NCBI RefSeq assembly: GCF_023612095.1
Contig: NZ_CP086235.1
Span: 331,001 to 395,000, forward strand
Direction of reading: 5' to 3'
From: Cytobacillus firmus
Lineage (GTDB): Bacteria; Bacillota; Bacilli; Bacillales; Cytobacillaceae
DNA length: 64,000 nucleotides
Of the stretch, positions 30,691 through 40,993 are shown piece after piece (within the stretch, counting starts at the first letter, position 1; every line of letters starts with the position of its first letter). Made by a program: the position numbers and the translations under genes. Under the pieces are notes generated by a model. The model was not told the origin of the DNA. It searched no databases and saw nothing but the letters and a program-made list of their open reading frames with translations.

Positions 30691-30886
30691 TTATGACAAT
30701 TCATAAAAACACGCTGGAATAATGGCTTTTCTAAGTCCTTTTTGGTATGATAACAGATGAATTCCAAAGGGTCGTCTCAGTTTAGCGGACTATTTTAAGG
30801 GTACATATTCGATAGTGTTAAGGGGAAAACTTTAACAGTATTTAGTCTGCCTGAACTTAAACGATTATCAATAAGGAGGAAGAAAA

Positions 30887-31744
30887 ATGCCTTTAGTTTC
30901 TATGACTGAAATGCTTAATAAAGCAAAATCAGAAGGCTATGCAGTAGGTCAATTTAACTTAAACAACCTTGAGTTCACTCAAGCGATCCTGCAGGCGGCA
31001 GAAGAAGAAAAATCACCGGTTATCCTTGGTGTTTCCGAAGGTGCTGCACGCTACATGGGCGGTTTTAAAACAGTTGTAAAAATGGTTGAAGGACTGCTTG
31101 AAGATTATAAAATTACCGTTCCAGTGGCTATCCACTTAGACCACGGTTCAAGTTTTGATAAATGTAAAGAAGCTATCGATGCCGGATTCACATCCGTTAT
31201 GATCGATGCTTCCCATGATCCATTCGAACAAAATGTGGAGACTACTTCAAAAGTAGTTGAATATGCACATTCAAAAGGCGTTTCAGTTGAAGCAGAACTT
31301 GGAACTGTCGGCGGACAGGAAGACGATGTTATTGCTGATGGCGTTATTTATGCTGATGCAAAAGAATGTGAAGAGCTGGTTAAGCGTACAGGCATCGACT
31401 GCCTTGCTCCGGCCCTTGGTTCTGTTCATGGACCATACAAAGGTGAGCCAAACCTTGGCTTTGCTGAAATGGAAGAGATCGGAAGCCTTACAGGTGTTCC
31501 TCTGGTTCTTCATGGCGGTACTGGAATCCCGACAAAGGATATCCAAAAATCCGTTTCTTTAGGAACTGCTAAAATCAATGTAAACACTGAAAACCAAATT
31601 GCTTCCGCAAAACGTGTTCGTGAAGTATTGGCAGCAGATACAGAAGTATACGATCCGCGCAAATACTTAGGACCTGCACGCGAAGCGATTAAAGAAACAG
31701 TAATCGGCAAAATGCGCGAATTTGGTTCTTCAAACAAAGCATAA
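30887..31744 (+). CDS. fbaA: Class II fructose-bisphosphate aldolase
   Basis: A 285-residue zinc aldolase that reversibly splits fructose 1,6-bisphosphate in glycolysis and gluconeogenesis. Zinc ligands are in HLDHGSSFD near 85, in the GSVHGPYKG segment near 180 and in LHGGTGI near 208; the catalytic aspartate is in the same HLDHG motif. ATG 30887 has AAGGAGGAAG upstream. Position spo0F-fbaA-transaldolase is that of B. subtilis. Confidence 0.96.
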   Translation: MPLVSMTEMLNKAKSEGYAVGQFNLNNLEFTQAILQAAEEEKSPVILGVSEGAARYMGGFKTVVKMVEGLLEDYKITVPVAIHLDHGSSFDKCKEAIDAGFTSVMIDASHDPFEQNVETTSKVVEYAHSKGVSVEAELGTVGGQEDDVIADGVIYADAKECEELVKRTGIDCLAPALGSVHGPYKGEPNLGFAEMEEIGSLTGVPLVLHGGTGIPTKDIQKSVSLGTAKINVNTENQIASAKRVREVLAADTEVYDPRKYLGPAREAIKETVIGKMREFGSSNKA

Positions 31745-31761
31745 TCAAATAACTGCACGAG

Positions 31762-31800
31762 AAAACCGCTTCTAGAATTAGGAGCGGTTTGCCTTATTTA
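31762..31800 (+). terminator. Terminator of fbaA
   Basis: AAACCGCTTCT and AGGAGCGGTTT face each other around AGAATT and are followed by GCCTTATTT. The tail is imperfect, so some readthrough into the transaldolase gene is possible. Confidence 0.65.
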
Positions 31801-31891
31801 TTGAGGTGCATATGCATGTAAGGCTTTACAGAATCACAGCTTTATTTAATAATACATAGATATCAGAATATTTTATAAGGTGGGATTTTAT

Positions 31892-32536
31892 ATGAAGTTT
31901 TTCATCGATACAGCGAACATGGACGAAATTAAAGAAGCATATGCCCTAGGGGTAGTTGCCGGAGTAACAACCAACCCATCATTGGTGGCAAAGGAAAAGA
32001 ATGTATCCTTCCCTGACCGTCTTCGCGAAATCACGGAATTGGTGCCAGGCTCAGTCAGCGCCGAGGTCATTGCTCTTGACGCTGAAGGCATGATTAAAGA
32101 AGGAAGAGAGCTTGCAGCGATTGCACCGAACATCACAATCAAGGTGCCAATGACGCCGGATGGCCTGAAAGCAGTAAGCGTTTTTTCAAAAGAAGGCATT
32201 AAAACAAATGTAACGCTGATCTTCAGTGCAAACCAGGCGCTGCTAGCTGCAAGAGCAGGAGCTTCATATGTTTCTCCATTCCTTGGGCGCTTGGACGACA
32301 TTGGCCACAACGGCCTCGATCTGGTCTCCACAATCGCTGAAATCTTCGCGATTCATGACATTGATACAGAAATCATTGCGGCCTCCATCAGACATCCACA
32401 GCACGTGACGGATGCAGCACTAAGAGGAGCTCATATCGCGACTGTCCCTTATAAAGTGATTCAGCAGTTATTCAACCATCCTCTGACAGACAAGGGAATC
32501 GAAGCGTTCCTCGCAGACTGGAACTCAAGAGGATAG
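31892..32536 (+). CDS. ywjH: Transaldolase / fructose-6-phosphate aldolase family protein YwjH
   Basis: A 214-residue compact class I aldolase of the TalC/Fsa subfamily. Conserved segments: [21 protein letters not shown] near 25, and [13 protein letters not shown] near 80 with the Schiff-base lysine. The short length separates it from classical 320-residue transaldolases; YwjH is generally annotated as transaldolase of the pentose phosphate pathway, though fructose-6-phosphate aldolase activity is possible. Start ATG 31892 sits after AAGGTGGG. Confidence 0.9.
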   Translation: MKFFIDTANMDEIKEAYALGVVAGVTTNPSLVAKEKNVSFPDRLREITELVPGSVSAEVIALDAEGMIKEGRELAAIAPNITIKVPMTPDGLKAVSVFSKEGIKTNVTLIFSANQALLAARAGASYVSPFLGRLDDIGHNGLDLVSTIAEIFAIHDIDTEIIAASIRHPQHVTDAALRGAHIATVPYKVIQQLFNHPLTDKGIEAFLADWNSRG

Positions 32537-32596
32537 ATAAGCTTCCTTCGGTAAAATAACTCTAGGAAACTGGCTTTGTTTATTTTTACTTTGAGA

Positions 32597-32718
32597 GCTG
32601 TCTAGCGCAAGCGCCTACCCCCTCGAGGTCACAATCCGATCCACCTAAAAAGGCAAAGGACGCCTTTCCAGGTGGCCCGGCTTGTGCTTGTCGGGGGTGG
32701 GCAAGGCGCTTGCGCTTT
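32597..32718 (+). repeat. CTCGAGGTCA intergenic repeat (family C), standard copy
   Basis: Outer arms AGCGCAAGCGCCTACCCCC and GGGGGTGGGCAAGGCGCTTG pair; CTCGAGGTCA lies in the left side; an inner stem joins ACAATCCGATCCACCT to AGGTGGCCCGGCTTGT. The remaining 410 bases up to murA are AT-rich and show no gene or site I can defend. Confidence 0.88.
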
Positions 32719-33128
32719 TCTTGATCAAAGCCAGCCCCATTACTTGTACCCCGGTTTTTTAGTGCTTCTTTCTTAATTTTAACTTTTTTTGAATACAATA
32801 CATGAGATTTGATTTTTCGTGTAAACTATAAGATAAAGATAATGTCGGAATCTGCAAAAATTACATGGAAAATTGTTCCTTTTCCAACTTGCAATGTTGA
32901 AAAATGCAGATACATGATAATATGAAAGTGCATATTTTCCCGAAGACAATTTTTCCGATATTAAAAAAGACAAGCCTACTGGGTTTCTTATAGAAGCTAT
33001 GGCTATTTTCTGCTGAAGTTGGTTAGAAAAGTAGTGTGTAGCTTTTGCTGTAAGGGCTATCAATTTTTTAAATATTGAAGTCAAATTCCAGCATATGTGT
33101 TTAACAACGGCTTAGAAGGGAGTTACAA

Positions 33129-34415
33129 ATGGAAAAGCTAATGATTGCAGGTGGATATCCTTTAAAAGGCACTGTCCGGATCAGCGGAGCGAAGAATAGT
33201 GCCGTCGCACTGATTCCAGCTACCATTTTAGCGGAATCGCCTGTAACAATTGAAGGTTTGCCGGATATTTCGGATGTACAAATTCTAAAAGATTTGCTTG
33301 AAGAAATAGGGGGCACTGTCGAATTCTCTGAAAATGATATGACAGTTGATCCCTCTTCCATGATTTCCATGCCTTTGCCGAACGGAAAAGTAAAAAAACT
33401 GCGTGCTTCCTATTATTTAATGGGAGCGATGCTTGGCCGATTTAAAAAAGCGGTTATTGGACTTCCAGGAGGATGCCATCTTGGGCCAAGGCCGATCGAC
33501 CAGCATATAAAAGGGTTTGAAGCTCTTGGCGCGCGCGTGACCAATGAGCAGGGAGCCATTTACCTTCGTGCCGATGAACTGCGCGGAGCCCGTATTTATC
33601 TCGATGTTGTCAGTGTGGGAGCAACCATTAATATCATGCTTGCCGCTGTCAGGGCGAAAGGCAGAACCATTATCGAAAATGCCGCAAAAGAGCCTGAAAT
33701 TATTGATGTTGCTACGCTTTTAACCAATATGGGCGCGAAAATTAAAGGTGCCGGCACAGATGTGATCCGCATTGATGGTGTGGACCATCTGCATGGCTGC
33801 CAGCATACGATCATCCCGGACCGGATTGAAGCGGGAACGTATATGATTGTTGGTGCAGCGGCTGGAGAAGGCGTGCTGATTGACAATGTCATCCCGCACC
33901 ATCTTGAGTCCTTAATTGCCAAGCTGCGCGAAATGGGCGTTCAGATTGAATCGAACGACGACCAGGTATTTGTCGGGCCAGCTGAGAAAATGAAAGCTGT
34001 GGACATTAAAACACTTGTCTATCCAGGCTTCCCTACAGATCTGCAACAGCCTCTGACTTCTCTGTTAACAGGTGCAGAAGGGACAAGCATGGTCACTGAT
34101 ACTATTTATAGTGCCCGCTTCAAGCATATTGATGAGCTGCGCAGAATGAATGCCAACATTAAAGTGGAAGGGCGCTCTGCGATCATCAATGGGCCTGTTC
34201 AGCTTCAGGGTGCTAAAGTAAAGGCGAGTGACTTGCGCGCAGGCGCAGCACTGGTAATTGCCGGCTTAATGGCGGAGGGAGTTACCGAAGTCACAGGCTT
34301 AGAACATATCGACAGAGGCTACAGCCACCTGGTTGAAAAGCTGAATGGACTTGGTGCCACAATCTGGCGCGAAGAAATGAGCAAAGAAGAAATGGAACAA
34401 ATGAAGAACGCATAA
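33129..34415 (+). CDS. murA: UDP-N-acetylglucosamine 1-carboxyvinyltransferase (second MurA, MurZ type)
   Basis: A 428-residue enolpyruvyl transferase: transfers enolpyruvate from PEP to UDP-GlcNAc, the first committed step of peptidoglycan synthesis. The PEP/fosfomycin-reactive cysteine is in [16 protein letters not shown] near 118, SGAKNSAV near 20 binds substrate, and the C-terminal [11 protein letters not shown] segment is typical. Low-GC Gram-positives carry two copies; this position (behind ywjH, before glpX) is that of MurAB/MurZ, the secondary paralogue. The other copy near the atp operon is outside the window. ATG 33129 follows AAGGGAG. Confidence 0.95.
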   Translation: MEKLMIAGGYPLKGTVRISGAKNSAVALIPATILAESPVTIEGLPDISDVQILKDLLEEIGGTVEFSENDMTVDPSSMISMPLPNGKVKKLRASYYLMGAMLGRFKKAVIGLPGGCHLGPRPIDQHIKGFEALGARVTNEQGAIYLRADELRGARIYLDVVSVGATINIMLAAVRAKGRTIIENAAKEPEIIDVATLLTNMGAKIKGAGTDVIRIDGVDHLHGCQHTIIPDRIEAGTYMIVGAAAGEGVLIDNVIPHHLESLIAKLREMGVQIESNDDQVFVGPAEKMKAVDIKTLVYPGFPTDLQQPLTSLLTGAEGTSMVTDTIYSARFKHIDELRRMNANIKVEGRSAIINGPVQLQGAKVKASDLRAGAALVIAGLMAEGVTEVTGLEHIDRGYSHLVEKLNGLGATIWREEMSKEEMEQMKNA

Positions 34416-34501
34416 ATAGAACAACTTTGAATATTAACAGCTGACTGATCATACTTGGGCCAATGCTTAAGCGGGATCAGCAGACAAATATAAATTAAGG
34501 C

Positions 34502-34556
34502 AGGCTGGCGGTGCCGGGGGTAAGAAACCGGTCCGCATTTGCCATGCTGCCAGCCT
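34502..34556 (+). promoter_or_regulatory. Stem-loop in the glpX leader
   Basis: AGGCTGGC (34502-34509) pairs with GCCAGCCT (34549-34556); inside, CCGG and CCGG can form a second hairpin. The 3' arm ends nine bases before the glpX ribosome site GGGGAGG. No T-run follows, so it is not a simple terminator. Confidence 0.45.
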
Positions 34557-34579
34557 TAGAATCCGGGGAGGAAAAATCG

Positions 34580-35542
34580 ATGGAAAGAAGTTTGTCAATG
34601 GAATTAGTTCGCGTAACGGAAGGTGCCGCATTAGCATCAGCACGCTGGATGGGCCGCGGATTAAAGGATGAAGCGGATGATGCCGCTACTTCTGCAATGA
34701 GAGATGTGTTCGATACGGTGCCAATGAAGGGGACAGTCGTTATCGGGGAAGGCGAAATGGATGAAGCGCCAATGCTTTATATCGGGGAAAAGCTTGGAAC
34801 AGGCTACGGCCCGCGCGTGGATGTCGCTGTTGATCCGCTTGAAGGCACTAACATCGTAGCATCCGGCGGCTGGAATGCATTAGCTGTTCTTGCGGTAGCT
34901 GACCATGGAAATCTTCTGCACGCACCGGATATGTACATGGACAAAATTGCAGTCGGTCCTGAAGCTGTTGGTCAAATTGATATTAACGCTTCTGTTTTGG
35001 ATAATTTGAAAGCGGTGGCAAAAGCCAAAAACAAGGATATCCAGGATGTTGTGGCGACAGTGCTTAACCGTGAGCGCCATGAACACATCATCAGCCAGCT
35101 TCGCGAAGCAGGTGCCAGAATTAAATTAATCAACGATGGCGACGTGGCTGGAGCCATTAATACTGCCTTTGATGAAACAGGTGTCGATATTTTGTTCGGA
35201 TCCGGCGGTGCACCGGAAGGCGTGCTGGCAGCTGTTGCCCTAAAGTGCCTTGGCGGGGAAATTCAGGGGAAACTTCTTCCGCAAAATGACGCAGAGGCTG
35301 AGCGCTGCTTGAAGATGGGCCTTGATATTAATAAAGTCCTTCTTATGGAAGACCTGGTAAAAGGCGATGACGCGATTTTTGCTGCAACAGGCGTAACAGA
35401 TGGGGAGCTTTTGAAAGGCGTACAGTTCAAAGGCTCATACGGTTCAACCCATTCAATTGTTATGCGTGCAAAATCAGGAACGGTCCGCTTTGTCGAAGGG
35501 CGCCATAGTCTGAATAAAAAGCCTAATCTTGTTATTAGATAA
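34580..35542 (+). CDS. glpX: Class II fructose-1,6-bisphosphatase
   Basis: A 320-residue GlpX-type phosphatase that removes the 1-phosphate of fructose 1,6-bisphosphate in gluconeogenesis. Metal-binding segments: [12 protein letters not shown] near 55, AVDPLEGTN near 84, and [14 protein letters not shown] near 210. The start is ATG 34580 behind GGGGAGG; the upstream open frame falls in the stem-loop leader. Placing fbaA, ywjH and glpX together links it to central carbon flow. Confidence 0.94.
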   Translation: MERSLSMELVRVTEGAALASARWMGRGLKDEADDAATSAMRDVFDTVPMKGTVVIGEGEMDEAPMLYIGEKLGTGYGPRVDVAVDPLEGTNIVASGGWNALAVLAVADHGNLLHAPDMYMDKIAVGPEAVGQIDINASVLDNLKAVAKAKNKDIQDVVATVLNRERHEHIISQLREAGARIKLINDGDVAGAINTAFDETGVDILFGSGGAPEGVLAAVALKCLGGEIQGKLLPQNDAEAERCLKMGLDINKVLLMEDLVKGDDAIFAATGVTDGELLKGVQFKGSYGSTHSIVMRAKSGTVRFVEGRHSLNKKPNLVIR

Positions 35543-35561
35543 ATATAAATAAACAGATAGA

Positions 35562-35602
35562 AAATGAGTGCTGGCCGCATTGCGCCAGCCTGCTCATTTT
35601 CA
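35562..35602 (+). terminator. Terminator of glpX
   Basis: AAAATGAG pairs with CTCATTTT, with GCTGGC and GCCAGC continuing the stem. The symmetric A and T ends make it strong. Confidence 0.85.
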
Positions 35603-35640
35603 TTTCCTTCCTGCTATATTTTCCATATCAAATTTTGTTA

Positions 35641-35670
35641 TTGATTAATTTTCACATTAAGGGGTAAAAT
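35641..35670 (+). promoter_or_regulatory. Possible sigma-A promoter of rho, with a 220-base leader
   Basis: TTGATT (35641-35646), 18 bases, TAAAAT (35665-35670). The long untranslated leader before rho (35677-35892) contains C-rich, poorly structured stretches. In B. subtilis rho is autoregulated by Rho-dependent attenuation in its leader; the same is plausible here. Confidence 0.45.
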
Positions 35671-35892
35671 AGAGATTGTTTTACATGGAATAGGATTCCT
35701 CATAAATTTAACCGAAAACGGACAGCAAACCGTTCCATTCCTCGAAACCTTTAATTAAGAACATAATGATAGAATCTTCAGCTATTTTCAGTGCCTCAAC
35801 GTATCTTTCCCTTTCCTTTCATATAAAGTCCAATCATTTGAACAGCTGCATATGGAGGGAATAATTGAAAATTTCAAAAGTGTGGTGTAAAA

Positions 35893-37158
35893 ATGGGTTT
35901 AAATATTTCAAGTTTAGAAAATATGAAGCTTAAAGAGCTTTATGAACTTGCCCGTGAATATAAAGTTTCTTATTACAGCAAGTTATCGAAAAAAGAATTA
36001 ATCTTTGCCATCCTGAAAGCAAGAGCAGAGCAGGAGGGCTACTTCTTCATGGAAGGCGTCCTGGAGATCATTCAGTCTGAAGGATTTGGTTTCCTTCGTC
36101 CAATCAACTATTCACCAAGCTCAGAGGATATTTATATTTCCGCTTCCCAGATCCGCCGTTTCGATTTGAGAAACGGAGATAAGGTTTCAGGAAAAGTCCG
36201 TCCTCCAAAAGAAAATGAGCGTTATTTCGGCCTTCTGCAGGTTGAAGCCGTGAATGGCGATGATCCCGAATCAGCAAAAGAGCGCGTTCACTTTCCTGGA
36301 CTGACACCACTTTATCCAAACCGCCATATGAAACTGGAGACAGGTACAAGACAGCTGTCTACAAGAATTATGGACCTGCTTGCACCGGTTGGATTCGGGC
36401 AGCGGGGTCTGATTGTCGCGCCTCCAAAAGCAGGTAAGACTATGCTTTTAAAAGAAATTGCCAATAGCGTAACAACCAACCACCCGGAAGCGGAACTGAT
36501 CGTGCTATTGATTGACGAGCGCCCGGAAGAGGTAACAGACATCGAGCGTTCCGTTGCAGGCGATGTAGTCAGCTCCACATTTGATGAAGTGCCGGAAAAC
36601 CACATTAAAGTGGCCGAGCTCGTTCTTGAACGTGCAATGCGTCTCGTTGAGCATAAGCGTGATGTTGTGATTCTGATGGACAGCATTACAAGGCTGGCAA
36701 GAGCGTATAACCTGGTTATTCCTCCAAGCGGCAGAACCCTGTCCGGCGGTATTGACCCAGCTGCATTCCACCGGCCAAAGCGTTTCTTCGGTGCTGCCCG
36801 AAACATTGAAGAGGGCGGAAGCTTAACGATACTGGCAACTGCACTCGTTGACACGGGTTCACGGATGGATGATGTTATCTATGAAGAATTCAAAGGGACA
36901 GGCAATATGGAGCTGCACCTTGACCGTTCACTGGCTGAAAGAAGAATCTTCCCGGCCATCGACATCCGCCGCTCCGGCACGCGTAAAGAGGAACTTCTTA
37001 TTCAGAAGGATCACCTGGACAAGCTGTGGGCAATCCGCAAGTCCATGTCCGATTCACCGGACTTCGCCGAAAAACTGCTTCGCAAGCTAAGACAGACAAA
37101 ATCAAACGAAGAATTCTTCGCCAACCTTGCTGAAGAAATGAAGGCTAAGCGTTCGTAA
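35893..37158 (+). CDS. rho: Transcription termination factor Rho
   Basis: A 421-residue hexameric RNA helicase that ends transcription. Residues 1-45 form the Rho_N domain ([20 protein letters not shown]), 52-125 the cold-shock-like RNA-binding domain ([16 protein letters not shown]), and 160-400 the ATPase with Walker [17 protein letters not shown] near 180 and [10 protein letters not shown] near 214. ATG 35893 follows GTGTGGTG. The next gene is rpmE as in B. subtilis. Confidence 0.97.
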   Translation: MGLNISSLENMKLKELYELAREYKVSYYSKLSKKELIFAILKARAEQEGYFFMEGVLEIIQSEGFGFLRPINYSPSSEDIYISASQIRRFDLRNGDKVSGKVRPPKENERYFGLLQVEAVNGDDPESAKERVHFPGLTPLYPNRHMKLETGTRQLSTRIMDLLAPVGFGQRGLIVAPPKAGKTMLLKEIANSVTTNHPEAELIVLLIDERPEEVTDIERSVAGDVVSSTFDEVPENHIKVAELVLERAMRLVEHKRDVVILMDSITRLARAYNLVIPPSGRTLSGGIDPAAFHRPKRFFGAARNIEEGGSLTILATALVDTGSRMDDVIYEEFKGTGNMELHLDRSLAERRIFPAIDIRRSGTRKEELLIQKDHLDKLWAIRKSMSDSPDFAEKLLRKLRQTKSNEEFFANLAEEMKAKRS

Positions 37159-37241
37159 TTAAATTTGGATGCAATTGTCTTTTTTAAGAATGCTGTTTAT
37201 GTTAAATTTGTTTTCTGCAGTAATCTAAATTACTCTACTGA

Positions 37242-37364
37242 GTTGGTTGGAGCGGAGGGCATTTGACTCCTGCGGGAGGAGAGGGAGCGGGAGACCCCGC
37301 AGGCGAAGCCGAGAAGGCTCCCGTTCCTCCCCGCGGAAAGCAAATGCCTGCAGCGGAAACCAAC
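37242..37364. repeat. GTTNRTT-ended structured repeat (family B), copy 3 (short form)
   Basis: Ends GTTGGTT (37242-37248) and AACCAAC (37358-37364) pair; inner GGGCATTTG and CAAATGCCT pair. CTCCTGCGGGAGGAG replaces the longer module seen in copies 1 and 2. It takes up most of the gap between rho and rpmE. Confidence 0.9.
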
Positions 37365-37545
37365 GGGTAACGTTAATAAACAAAATTCCATCTGGAAATT
37401 CCAGGATGCGGAATTCGCTTATTGCAAAAAACACATGGACTTGTTATAATAACGACAGTGTGTTTTTGAAGTTTACGGCAATTCATGATTGCCCGTAATA
37501 TATAACTCTGTTTCGAATGATTCAGGGCGGAAGGAGATGAAAAGA

Positions 37546-37758
37546 ATGAAATCAGGAATTCATCCTAACTATAAAAAAGCAATGGTGAAATGTGCTTGCG
37601 GTAACGAGTTCGAAACCGGTTCTGTTCAAGAAGAGATCCGCGTTGAAACTTGCTCTGAGTGCCATCCATTCTATACTGGACGTCAGAAATTCGCTGAAGC
37701 CGGCGGACGTGTTGACCGTTTCAATAAGAAATACGGCATTAAGTCAGAACAAAAATAA
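37546..37758 (+). CDS. rpmE: 50S ribosomal protein L31, zinc-binding type
   Basis: A 70-residue large-subunit ribosomal protein. Four cysteines in CACGNEF (residues 16 and 18) and CSECHPF (residues 36 and 39) mark the zinc-containing C+ form, which is replaced by the zinc-free paralogue under zinc limitation in B. subtilis. Start ATG 37546 is nine bases after GGAAGGAG; ATG 37537 overlaps that site. Confidence 0.95.
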   Translation: MKSGIHPNYKKAMVKCACGNEFETGSVQEEIRVETCSECHPFYTGRQKFAEAGGRVDRFNKKYGIKSEQK

Positions 37759-37766
37759 TAAACAAC

Positions 37767-37803
37767 AAAAACAGGCAAGTTAACTTTCTTGCCTGTTTTT
37801 TAT
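37767..37803 (+). terminator. Terminator of rpmE
   Basis: AAACAGGCAAG pairs with CTTGCCTGTTT around TTAACTTT, followed by TTTTTATT. Confidence 0.9.
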
Positions 37804-37911
37804 TGCAAAATAAGCCGTTATGAAGAATTACTTTAGGGACCTTTTTGCTTTTTAAAATCGCGAGTGCAAGTAAGATTAACAGCTCGACCCCTTTCTTCAT
37901 AAAATAGTAAG

Positions 37912-38216
37912 AAAAGCGGAAGCGCCTTGCCCACGAAGGAACGCAGACTAAGAACGCCACGTCCTGTGGCAACGTCTGCATGACCCCCATCCTGGGGGCC
38001 TCAAGCACAAGCCGAGCCTCCCGGAAAGGCGTTCTTTGCCTTTTGGGAGGATTGCCCGAAAGGTGGAGGCGACTGCCCAGGGACGACAGGCATAAGACGG
38101 TTCCTGTAAGAAGGCGTTTTTCCTTCTGAAAGGAAACGGCTTAAGACCCCGAGTCCCTAGGAGCCGCAACTAGACAAGCTTGTGACCTCGAGGGGGTAGG
38201 CGCTGAAGCTAGACAG
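37912..38216 (-). repeat. CTCGAGGTCA intergenic repeat (family C), expanded copy
   Basis: On the minus strand it starts CTAGCTTCAGCGCCTACCCC, CTCGAGGTCA and ends GGGCAAGGCGCTTCCGCTTT, as at 53344, but the centre is about 180 bases longer and holds extra hairpins, for example around GACGTTGCC/GGACGTGGC and AAACGCCTT/AAGGCGTTT. The 530-base gap between rpmE and tdk contains nothing else recognisable. Confidence 0.82.
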
Positions 38217-38294
38217 TTATCAAAGTAAAAAACTTTATACTTTGTTATTAAACAAGCCATTCTATTAGTTAGAACGAGGAAGGAGAGGCCGTTC

Positions 38295-38915
38295 ATGTAC
38301 GTTATGAATCATCACGGATGGGTGGAAGTCATTTGCGGCAGCATGTTCTCCGGCAAATCAGAAGAACTGATTCGCCGTGTGCGCAGAGCTCAGTTCGCCA
38401 AACAGCAAATTGCTGTATTTAAACCGCAGATTGATAACCGATATAGTGATGAAGCTGTCGTTTCACATAATGGAACTTCGGTCATAGCTAAACCCCTGAC
38501 CCAGTCTACCGATATTTTTAAATACATTACATCTGAAACTGATTTGATTGCTATTGATGAAGTGCAATTTTTTGATGCTGAAATTGTCAAAGTCATTCAG
38601 CACCTGGCTGACAGCGGACATCGTGTTATCGCTGCCGGACTTGACCAGGACTTCCGCGGGGAGCCGTTTGGCCAAATGCCTGCCATCATGGCGATAGCAG
38701 AATTGGTTACAAAGCTTCAAGCCGTCTGTGCCGTCTGCGGATCACCTGCAAGCCGTACACAGCGCCTGATCAATGGAAATCCAGCTTCATATGATGATCC
38801 GGTTATTTTAGTTGGCGCTTCAGAAGCCTATGAACCGCGCTGCCGCCATCATCATGAAGTACCCAAATCGCCCAATGTTTTAGAAAAACAGAAGACAACC
38901 GAGTTTTTATCATAA
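38295..38915 (+). CDS. tdk: Thymidine kinase
   Basis: A 206-residue type II thymidine kinase phosphorylating thymidine to dTMP in the salvage pathway. Walker A is [11 protein letters not shown] near 16, the Walker B/DEVQFF segment near 94, and the structural zinc is held by CAVC near 152 and CRHHH near 190. ATG 38295 follows AAGGAGAGG. Downstream of rpmE as in B. subtilis. Confidence 0.96.
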   Translation: MYVMNHHGWVEVICGSMFSGKSEELIRRVRRAQFAKQQIAVFKPQIDNRYSDEAVVSHNGTSVIAKPLTQSTDIFKYITSETDLIAIDEVQFFDAEIVKVIQHLADSGHRVIAAGLDQDFRGEPFGQMPAIMAIAELVTKLQAVCAVCGSPASRTQRLINGNPASYDDPVILVGASEAYEPRCRHHHEVPKSPNVLEKQKTTEFLS

Positions 38916-38934
38916 ATTCATACTTAACGATCTC

Positions 38935-38965
38935 TCTGCCCTGGCGTGTTCCGGGCAGTTTTTTT
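38935..38965 (+). terminator. Terminator of tdk
   Basis: CTGCCCTGG pairs with CCGGGCAG around CGTGTT, followed by TTTTTTTATTTT. Confidence 0.88.
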
Positions 38966-38993
38966 ATTTTGTTAAAAAGCGAAAAACCTGGGA

Positions 38994-39185
38994 TTGAGTC
39001 CAAAACTGGGCCAACTTCTGACACAAAAAGCAAAGATCCGGCAGTTTGAGTCCAAACCTGTGTCAACTTCAGACACAAATAGCAAAGATCCGGCAGTTTG
39101 AGTCCAAACCTGTGTCAACTTCAGACACAAATAGCAAAAATTCCGTGATTTGAGTCTGGACCCGGAGCGACTTCTGACAAAAAAC
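38994..39185 (+). repeat. 52-base tandem repeat, four units
   Basis: TTGAGTC recurs at 38994, 39046, 39098 and 39150, an exact 52-base period. Units 2 and 3 are nearly identical, while 1 and 4 have diverged. Each unit contains GTGTC-AACTTCA-GACAC, a short hairpin. A related array is at 43784. Bases 39186-39296 up to the lipoprotein gene are featureless. Confidence 0.9.
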
Positions 39186-39312
39186 TAAGAAAAGTGCTTA
39201 CCAAAGCTTCAGCCAAATCAAATAGCAACGCCTTCCACCCCCCAGCTCTGCCTTATTTTGGACCGCACAATCCTTCTTATAGCGGACATGCTATAAAAAG
39301 GAGGTGTAAAGA

Positions 39313-39753
39313 ATGAAAAAACTGAGTATGTTCCTTCTGCTGCTCACATTGATGGCTGGCTGTGCCAACAATCAGGCAACTGAAAGTGAGTATGACCATG
39401 AGAGCCGGGATGGAGTTTCATTCATCAATAACGATCTGGACCGCACAGAGGACAATGATACATTGGACCGGACGATGAGCGGTGATCAGAATCCGAACTT
39501 TATCAACTTTGACGGCAAGCGCCTGGATAATCAGGATGATATCGACCATGCCCGCAAGGTGATTGCTGCTCATGAGGGCTACCGCCCGGGAGCTGTTTGG
39601 ATCAATGGGGAGGATATGTGGGTGACTGCATACCGGAAAGGAAATATGACCCATCAGGAAAAGATGGATTCACAGGCTCAATTGCATAAAGCTCTGATTA
39701 AAGCTCTTCCGACTTATCATATTGAAGTGAAGGTTCAGGAAGACCGCACGTAA
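39313..39753 (+). CDS. YhcN/YlaJ family sporulation lipoprotein
   Basis: A 146-residue lipoprotein: signal peptide residues 1-17 ending in the lipobox LMAGC, then a low-complexity acidic linker, then a domain (about 75-145) with DIDHARKVIAAHEGYRPGAVWINGEDMWVTAYRKG typical of the YhcN/YlaJ family. Members are made in the forespore or found in the inner spore membrane and affect germination or outgrowth; the role here is inferred. ATG 39313 follows AGGAGGTG. Confidence 0.82.
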   Translation: MKKLSMFLLLLTLMAGCANNQATESEYDHESRDGVSFINNDLDRTEDNDTLDRTMSGDQNPNFINFDGKRLDNQDDIDHARKVIAAHEGYRPGAVWINGEDMWVTAYRKGNMTHQEKMDSQAQLHKALIKALPTYHIEVKVQEDRT

Positions 39754-39783
39754 AATGCCCTGCTTACCCAGGGCATTTTTTTA
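39752..39783 (+). terminator. Terminator of the lipoprotein gene
   Basis: AATGCCCTG pairs with CAGGGCATT around CTTACC and runs into TTTTTTT. It overlaps the end of the convergent transporter gene. Confidence 0.85.
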
Positions 39784-40743
39784 CGCAGCTTTTCTTTTTA
39801 AAATAGCCTTGTTCGAGGTCACATAACTGTGCAGCACCATGCCAACAATGACAAGGGCCATTCCCGTTAACGAAATTCCAGATGGCAGCGGGCTTGCCAG
39901 CAGCGACACTTCACCAAGAACAGCAAAAAGAACCTCGAGAGATTGAGTTGCTTCCACAGCACCGAGTTTTTGCATATTGCCCCGGACAAGGTCTGTTGCT
40001 GCAAAGAACAATACCGTGGCAAAAACTCCGGAAAAGAGAGCGACTAACCCGGATTGAGTGACCTGGCTGAAACTGGGCACTCCGCTTGTTGCCATGGCTG
40101 CAACTGAGAGGAGGAACCAAAAAGGAAGACTGGCAATCGTCATTCCGAGCACACGCTGGTAGGCGTCAAGCCGATTCTCACACACATCCATCATTTTACG
40201 GTTGCCTAACGGGTAGGCAAAGGAGGCGATAATCAGGGGAATGATGACAAGCAGCGTATCCCGCAAAGAAATGGAAGATGCGTGCTCCACCTGCATAACC
40301 GCAACGCCAAGAAGAATGACCAGGCTCATCATCATTCCGCGGAAAGGAATTTTCCCTCTTGCTTTCACCGTTCCATTTCCGGTTTGAAACGCAACGAAAA
40401 AAAGCGGTGCAAGCAGGGAACCCGAGATAATCGTAATCTGCCAGGTTCCGGCAATCAGCCAGCCGGGTCCATAGGCCGCCGCAAAACATAAAGGTGCGTA
40501 AAATAAGCCAAAGCCTACAAAGCTCCATAGCAGCCATGGCCCTGGGGCCTTTTTCATTTCAGTTAATAAGGGCCGCAAATTCCCCCTGAATGCCACGATG
40601 GCACCCAACAGAGGTATCATGAAAAAATAGCGGAGCGAGGCGCTCCATAGCCAGCTCCCGCCATCCATTTCCATTGCCCGGTTTAAAACAAATGTGAAAG
40701 CAAAGAAGAAGGCGGAGAAAATGCCTAATACGATGGCTTTCAT
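39781..40743 (-). CDS. EmrE-type multidrug efflux transporter family protein (DMT superfamily)
   Basis: A 320-residue membrane protein with about ten helices, matching the large multidrug-resistance efflux family of the DMT superfamily (FFFAFTFVLNRAMEMDGGSWLWSASLRYFF at the N-terminus, GGSWLWxASLRY being typical). I place the start at ATG 40743, six bases after GAGGTGG (40756-40750); the frame extends only five codons further. The transported compound is not predictable. It is the only minus-strand gene between 31 and 64 kb. Confidence 0.82.
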   Translation of the reverse strand: MKAIVLGIFSAFFFAFTFVLNRAMEMDGGSWLWSASLRYFFMIPLLGAIVAFRGNLRPLLTEMKKAPGPWLLWSFVGFGLFYAPLCFAAAYGPGWLIAGTWQITIISGSLLAPLFFVAFQTGNGTVKARGKIPFRGMMMSLVILLGVAVMQVEHASSISLRDTLLVIIPLIIASFAYPLGNRKMMDVCENRLDAYQRVLGMTIASLPFWFLLSVAAMATSGVPSFSQVTQSGLVALFSGVFATVLFFAATDLVRGNMQKLGAVEATQSLEVLFAVLGEVSLLASPLPSGISLTGMALVIVGMVLHSYVTSNKAILKRKAA

Positions 40744-40993
40744 GCCGGTCCACCTCATTTCCCAGTAAAAAACGCAGAATCAATTGATAAAATCAATATA
40801 TAGGATATAATCACCCCAGGCAATGATTTTTCAGAAAATTCCCGGACAAAAAGAAAGCCATGAATCGTTTTGACTGTAACTTTCAGCTATACTATAATTA
40901 GAATGTTATGGAGCAACGTCTGTAAATAAATTTAACTATACTCCGCTGGGAAATGCCCCGCGGTTATTGGATAAAAAATTGAGGTGAATGGCT

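Noticed and set aside
38994..39185. CRISPR array
   Set aside because: The 52-base units repeat along their whole length, leaving no variable spacers.
40781..40987. Hidden gene before prfA
   Set aside because: The region is AT-rich with several stop codons in every frame and no ribosome site other than that of prfA.
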